The translations under genes and the position numbers were made by a program. The notes under the pieces were generated by a model. That model did no database searches. It worked only from the letters and a program-made list of their open reading frames with translations, and was not told where the DNA came from. Positions 61,945-64,000 of a stretch of 64,000 bases of DNA are shown here, in pieces. This DNA comes from an uncultured Bacteroides sp. (GTDB lineage: Bacteria; Bacteroidota; Bacteroidia; Bacteroidales; Bacteroidaceae). How positions within the stretch are numbered: the stretch's first letter is position 1; each line of letters begins with the position of its first letter. Location: contig NZ_URFY01000005.1 of the NCBI RefSeq assembly GCF_900547205.1, forward strand, positions 62,001 to 126,000, given 5' to 3'.

Positions 61945-64000
61945 TTATGATTTCTTCAGGGCTGCAATGCTTTCTTTCAGCGATTTGATAATACTTTCCG
62001 CATCGGCCTGTTTCTTGCGTTCCATTTCGAGAACGGCAGCCGGAGCATTGTTGACGAACTTCTCATTGCTGAGCTTCTTCATCACTCCCTGCAAGAATCC
62101 TTCTTTGTGTTTCAACTCGGCTTCCATGCGGGCAATCTCTGCTTCTACATCGACTTTGTCGCCCAACGGCACGGCAAACTCGGTAGTTCCTACCATGAAG
62201 GAAGAGGCACCTTCCGGTTTGCTGTCTACCACTACCACAGAAGCAAGGTTACACATCTTACTGATAACCGGATTCATCTGCTCCACAGGATGACGGCCGA
62301 TTACCAACAGGTCGAGTTCTTCTTTCATCGCGATGTTCTTCTGCGTACGTATGCTGCGAACATTACTGATAACCTCCTTAGCTATTTCAAATTCCTGCAC
62401 TAACTTCCCATCTACCTCTGCCGGCTCCGTGAGTTTAGTTACCATCAGGCTCTCTCCCGGTTTGCGTTCGCGCAACTGCTGCCACAGTTCTTCCGTAATG
62501 AACGGCATGAAAGGGTGTAGCAATTCGAGCAGGCGTTCGAAGGAATTGAGAACCATATTGTATATAGTTCCGTTGATAGGCTGGCCATAAGCAGGCTTCA
62601 CTACTTCGAGCAACCAAGATGAAAACTCATCCCAGAAGAGTTTGTAGATTAGCATAAGCGCTTCACTCAAACGGTATTTTGAAAGCAAGTCGGATATTTC
62701 AATCGCTGCTGCATCCAGTTTATGGTTGAACCATACAACTGCGAGTTGAGCATCAACAGGTACGTCGGCTGCTCCAACACCGTTTTCCCATCCTTTAATC
62801 AGGCGGAAAGCATTCCATATCTTGTTGCAGAAATTACGTCCTTGTTCGCAAAGTGCTTCGTCGAAGAGGATATCGTTTCCGGCAGGAGCCGAAAGCATCA
62901 TTCCCATACGTACTCCATCGGCACCAAACTTCTCTATCAGTTCCAACGGGTCGGGAGAGTTGCCGAGTGACTTGGACATCTTGCGCCCCAGTTTGTCGCG
63001 AACGATACCGGTGAAGTATACGTTCTTGAACGGCATCTGTCCTTCGTATTCATAGCCTGCCATAATCATGCGGGCCACCCAGAAGAAGATGATATCCGGC
63101 CCGGTCACGAGGTCGCTGGTAGGATAATAGTACTTCATTTCTTCGTTGCCCGGATTGTTGATGCCATCGAACAATGAGATAGGCCACAACCACGATGAGA
63201 ACCAAGTATCCAGACAGTCTTCATCCTGACGGAGGTCATCCATCGTCAGAGCAGCATTGCCCGTCTTTTCTTTTGCTTTCGCTAAGGCTTCTTCCGGGGT
63301 AGCGGCTACTACGTATCCGCCTTCGGGCAGGAAGTAAGCAGGGATGCGATGTCCCCACCACAACTGACGGCTGATGCACCAGTCTTTGATGTTCTCCATC
63401 CAGTGGCGATAGGTATTCTTATACTTCGAAGGATAGAATTTCAGTTCGTCGTTCATCACCGGTGGCAATGCCATGTCGGCAAAATGCTCCATCTTGAGGA
63501 ACCATTGCATAGACAGCTTCGGCTCGATTACCACATTGGTACGTTCCGAGTATCCCACCTTATTAGTATAGGCTTCCGTCTTATCCAGCAATCCGGCAGC
63601 GTCGAGGTCTTTCTCTATTTGTTTGCGGACGTCGAAACGGTCCATGCCGATATACAATCCGGCGGCTTCGCTCAATGTTCCGTTATCGTTGAAGATATCG
63701 ATGCTGGGCAAGTTGTACTTTTCGCCAAGCATATAGTCGTTCACATCATGAGCCGGGGTCACTTTCAGGCAACCTGTACCAAATTCGATGTCTACATAAT
63801 CGTCTTCAATCACAGGAATCACACGGTTCACCAAAGGAACGATTACTTTCTTTCCTTTCAACCATGCGTTCTTCGGGTCGTTGGGGTTGATGCACATAGC
63901 CGTGTCGCCCATAATTGTTTCCGGACGAGTGGTTGCAACGACTGCATAGCGGCCTTCGGCGTCACCTTCTACTTTGTAGCGCAGGTAATACAGTTTTCCG
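61945..64000 (-). CDS. valS: Valine--tRNA ligase, 5' end outside the window
   Basis: About 685 C-terminal codons are present. The frame is open to the window edge and continues upstream of the internal ATG at 63912 with YYLRYKVEGDAEGRYAVVATTRPETI, the editing (CP1) domain, so that ATG is not the start. The KMSKS loop is GRKMSKSLGNS; the anticodon-binding domain and the C-terminal coiled coil (EIARMEAELKHKEGFL, AESIIKSLKESIAALKK) follow. The HIGH motif lies outside. It charges tRNA-Val and removes mischarged Thr. Confidence 0.97.
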   Translation of the reverse strand, partial: GKLYYLRYKVEGDAEGRYAVVATTRPETIMGDTAMCINPNDPKNAWLKGKKVIVPLVNRVIPVIEDDYVDIEFGTGCLKVTPAHDVNDYMLGEKYNLPSIDIFNDNGTLSEAAGLYIGMDRFDVRKQIEKDLDAAGLLDKTEAYTNKVGYSERTNVVIEPKLSMQWFLKMEHFADMALPPVMNDELKFYPSKYKNTYRHWMENIKDWCISRQLWWGHRIPAYFLPEGGYVVAATPEEALAKAKEKTGNAALTMDDLRQDEDCLDTWFSSWLWPISLFDGINNPGNEEMKYYYPTSDLVTGPDIIFFWVARMIMAGYEYEGQMPFKNVYFTGIVRDKLGRKMSKSLGNSPDPLELIEKFGADGVRMGMMLSAPAGNDILFDEALCEQGRNFCNKIWNAFRLIKGWENGVGAADVPVDAQLAVVWFNHKLDAAAIEISDLLSKYRLSEALMLIYKLFWDEFSSWLLEVVKPAYGQPINGTIYNMVLNSFERLLELLHPFMPFITEELWQQLRERKPGESLMVTKLTEPAEVDGKLVQEFEIAKEVISNVRSIRTQKNIAMKEELDLLVIGRHPVEQMNPVISKMCNLASVVVVDSKPEGASSFMVGTTEFAVPLGDKVDVEAEIARMEAELKHKEGFLQGVMKKLSNEKFVNNAPAAVLEMERKKQADAESIIKSLKESIAALKKS

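Noticed and set aside
63910..63912. Internal ATG as the start of valS
   Set aside because: The same frame continues upstream with conserved editing-domain sequence to the window edge.
1..64000. tRNA, rRNA or intact insertion sequences
   Set aside because: No cloverleaf-like segments, rRNA or transposase ORFs were recognised in the intergenic regions read by eye.

Overview
The window reads as chromosomal DNA of a human-gut Bacteroides, probably close to but not identical with B. thetaiotaomicron. Three things point there. The promoters carry the Bacteroidetes -7 element TAnnTTTG. There is a complete SusC/SusD polysaccharide-utilisation locus (PUL). Families almost confined to Bacteroidales occur, such as NVEALA, DUF4831, DUF4837 and DUF6340. 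The GH84 hexosaminidase matches what I remember of B. thetaiotaomicron BT_4395 almost residue for residue. No rRNA, tRNA, intact insertion sequence or CRISPR array was seen.

Layout. 1-4.5 kb: a small sugar-uptake locus (DUF5107/TPR protein, sugar-porter MFS, divergent AraC regulator). 4.5-9.0 kb: a divergent pair of hexosaminidases (GH84, GH20), bounded by a 22-bp palindromic array and a long inverted repeat. 9.0-14.5 kb: leftward housekeeping genes (B3/4-domain protein, pgeF, obg, adk, hpt, POT peptide transporter). 14.6-20.1 kb: an AT-rich accessory region with three 33-bp repeats, a NVEALA / beta-propeller / thioredoxin-like cassette, an eroded DUF4143 gene holding a palindrome, a winged-helix gene, a 21-bp palindromic array, and an orphan secreted-protein gene that sits between two copies of the nnrD promoter. 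20.2-25.0 kb: nnrDE, DUF4831, a small membrane protein, a PqqD-like protein and an MFS carrier. 25.2-39.3 kb: a long leftward envelope-biogenesis block (secG, lptE, a sigma-54 activator, pdxA, DUF4837, rlmN, ppiD, a CorC-type protein, lptC, a TPR protein, an outer-membrane protein, coaX). 39.8-47.8 kb: rightward DUF4105, a phosphatase-fold protein that appears catalytically dead, secA, DUF6340 and an acidic protein. 47.8-59.6 kb: a PUL (GH89, GH35, a tiny putative lipoprotein, SusD, SusC, FecR, divergent ECF sigma factor). 59.9-64 kb: a sensor kinase and the 3' part of valS.

How the parts fit. The PUL has everything needed for regulated capture and trimming of one host glycan: ECF sigma/FecR signal transduction through the STN domain of SusC, SusCD import, then alpha-N-acetylglucosaminidase and beta-galactosidase. 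That enzyme pair suits GlcNAc-alpha-1,4-Gal mucin caps. A promoter and a terminator on the opposite strand across the susC start predict a roughly 110-nt antisense RNA.

The most novel-looking material is the NVEALA cassette, the antisense RNA, the duplicated nnrD promoter flanking a gene with an internal stop codon, and several palindromic arrays with a 21-22 bp (two helical turns) period. These arrays are mostly between genes, two of them between convergent genes. All functional statements come from reading the sequence and remembered family knowledge; no database search was run.
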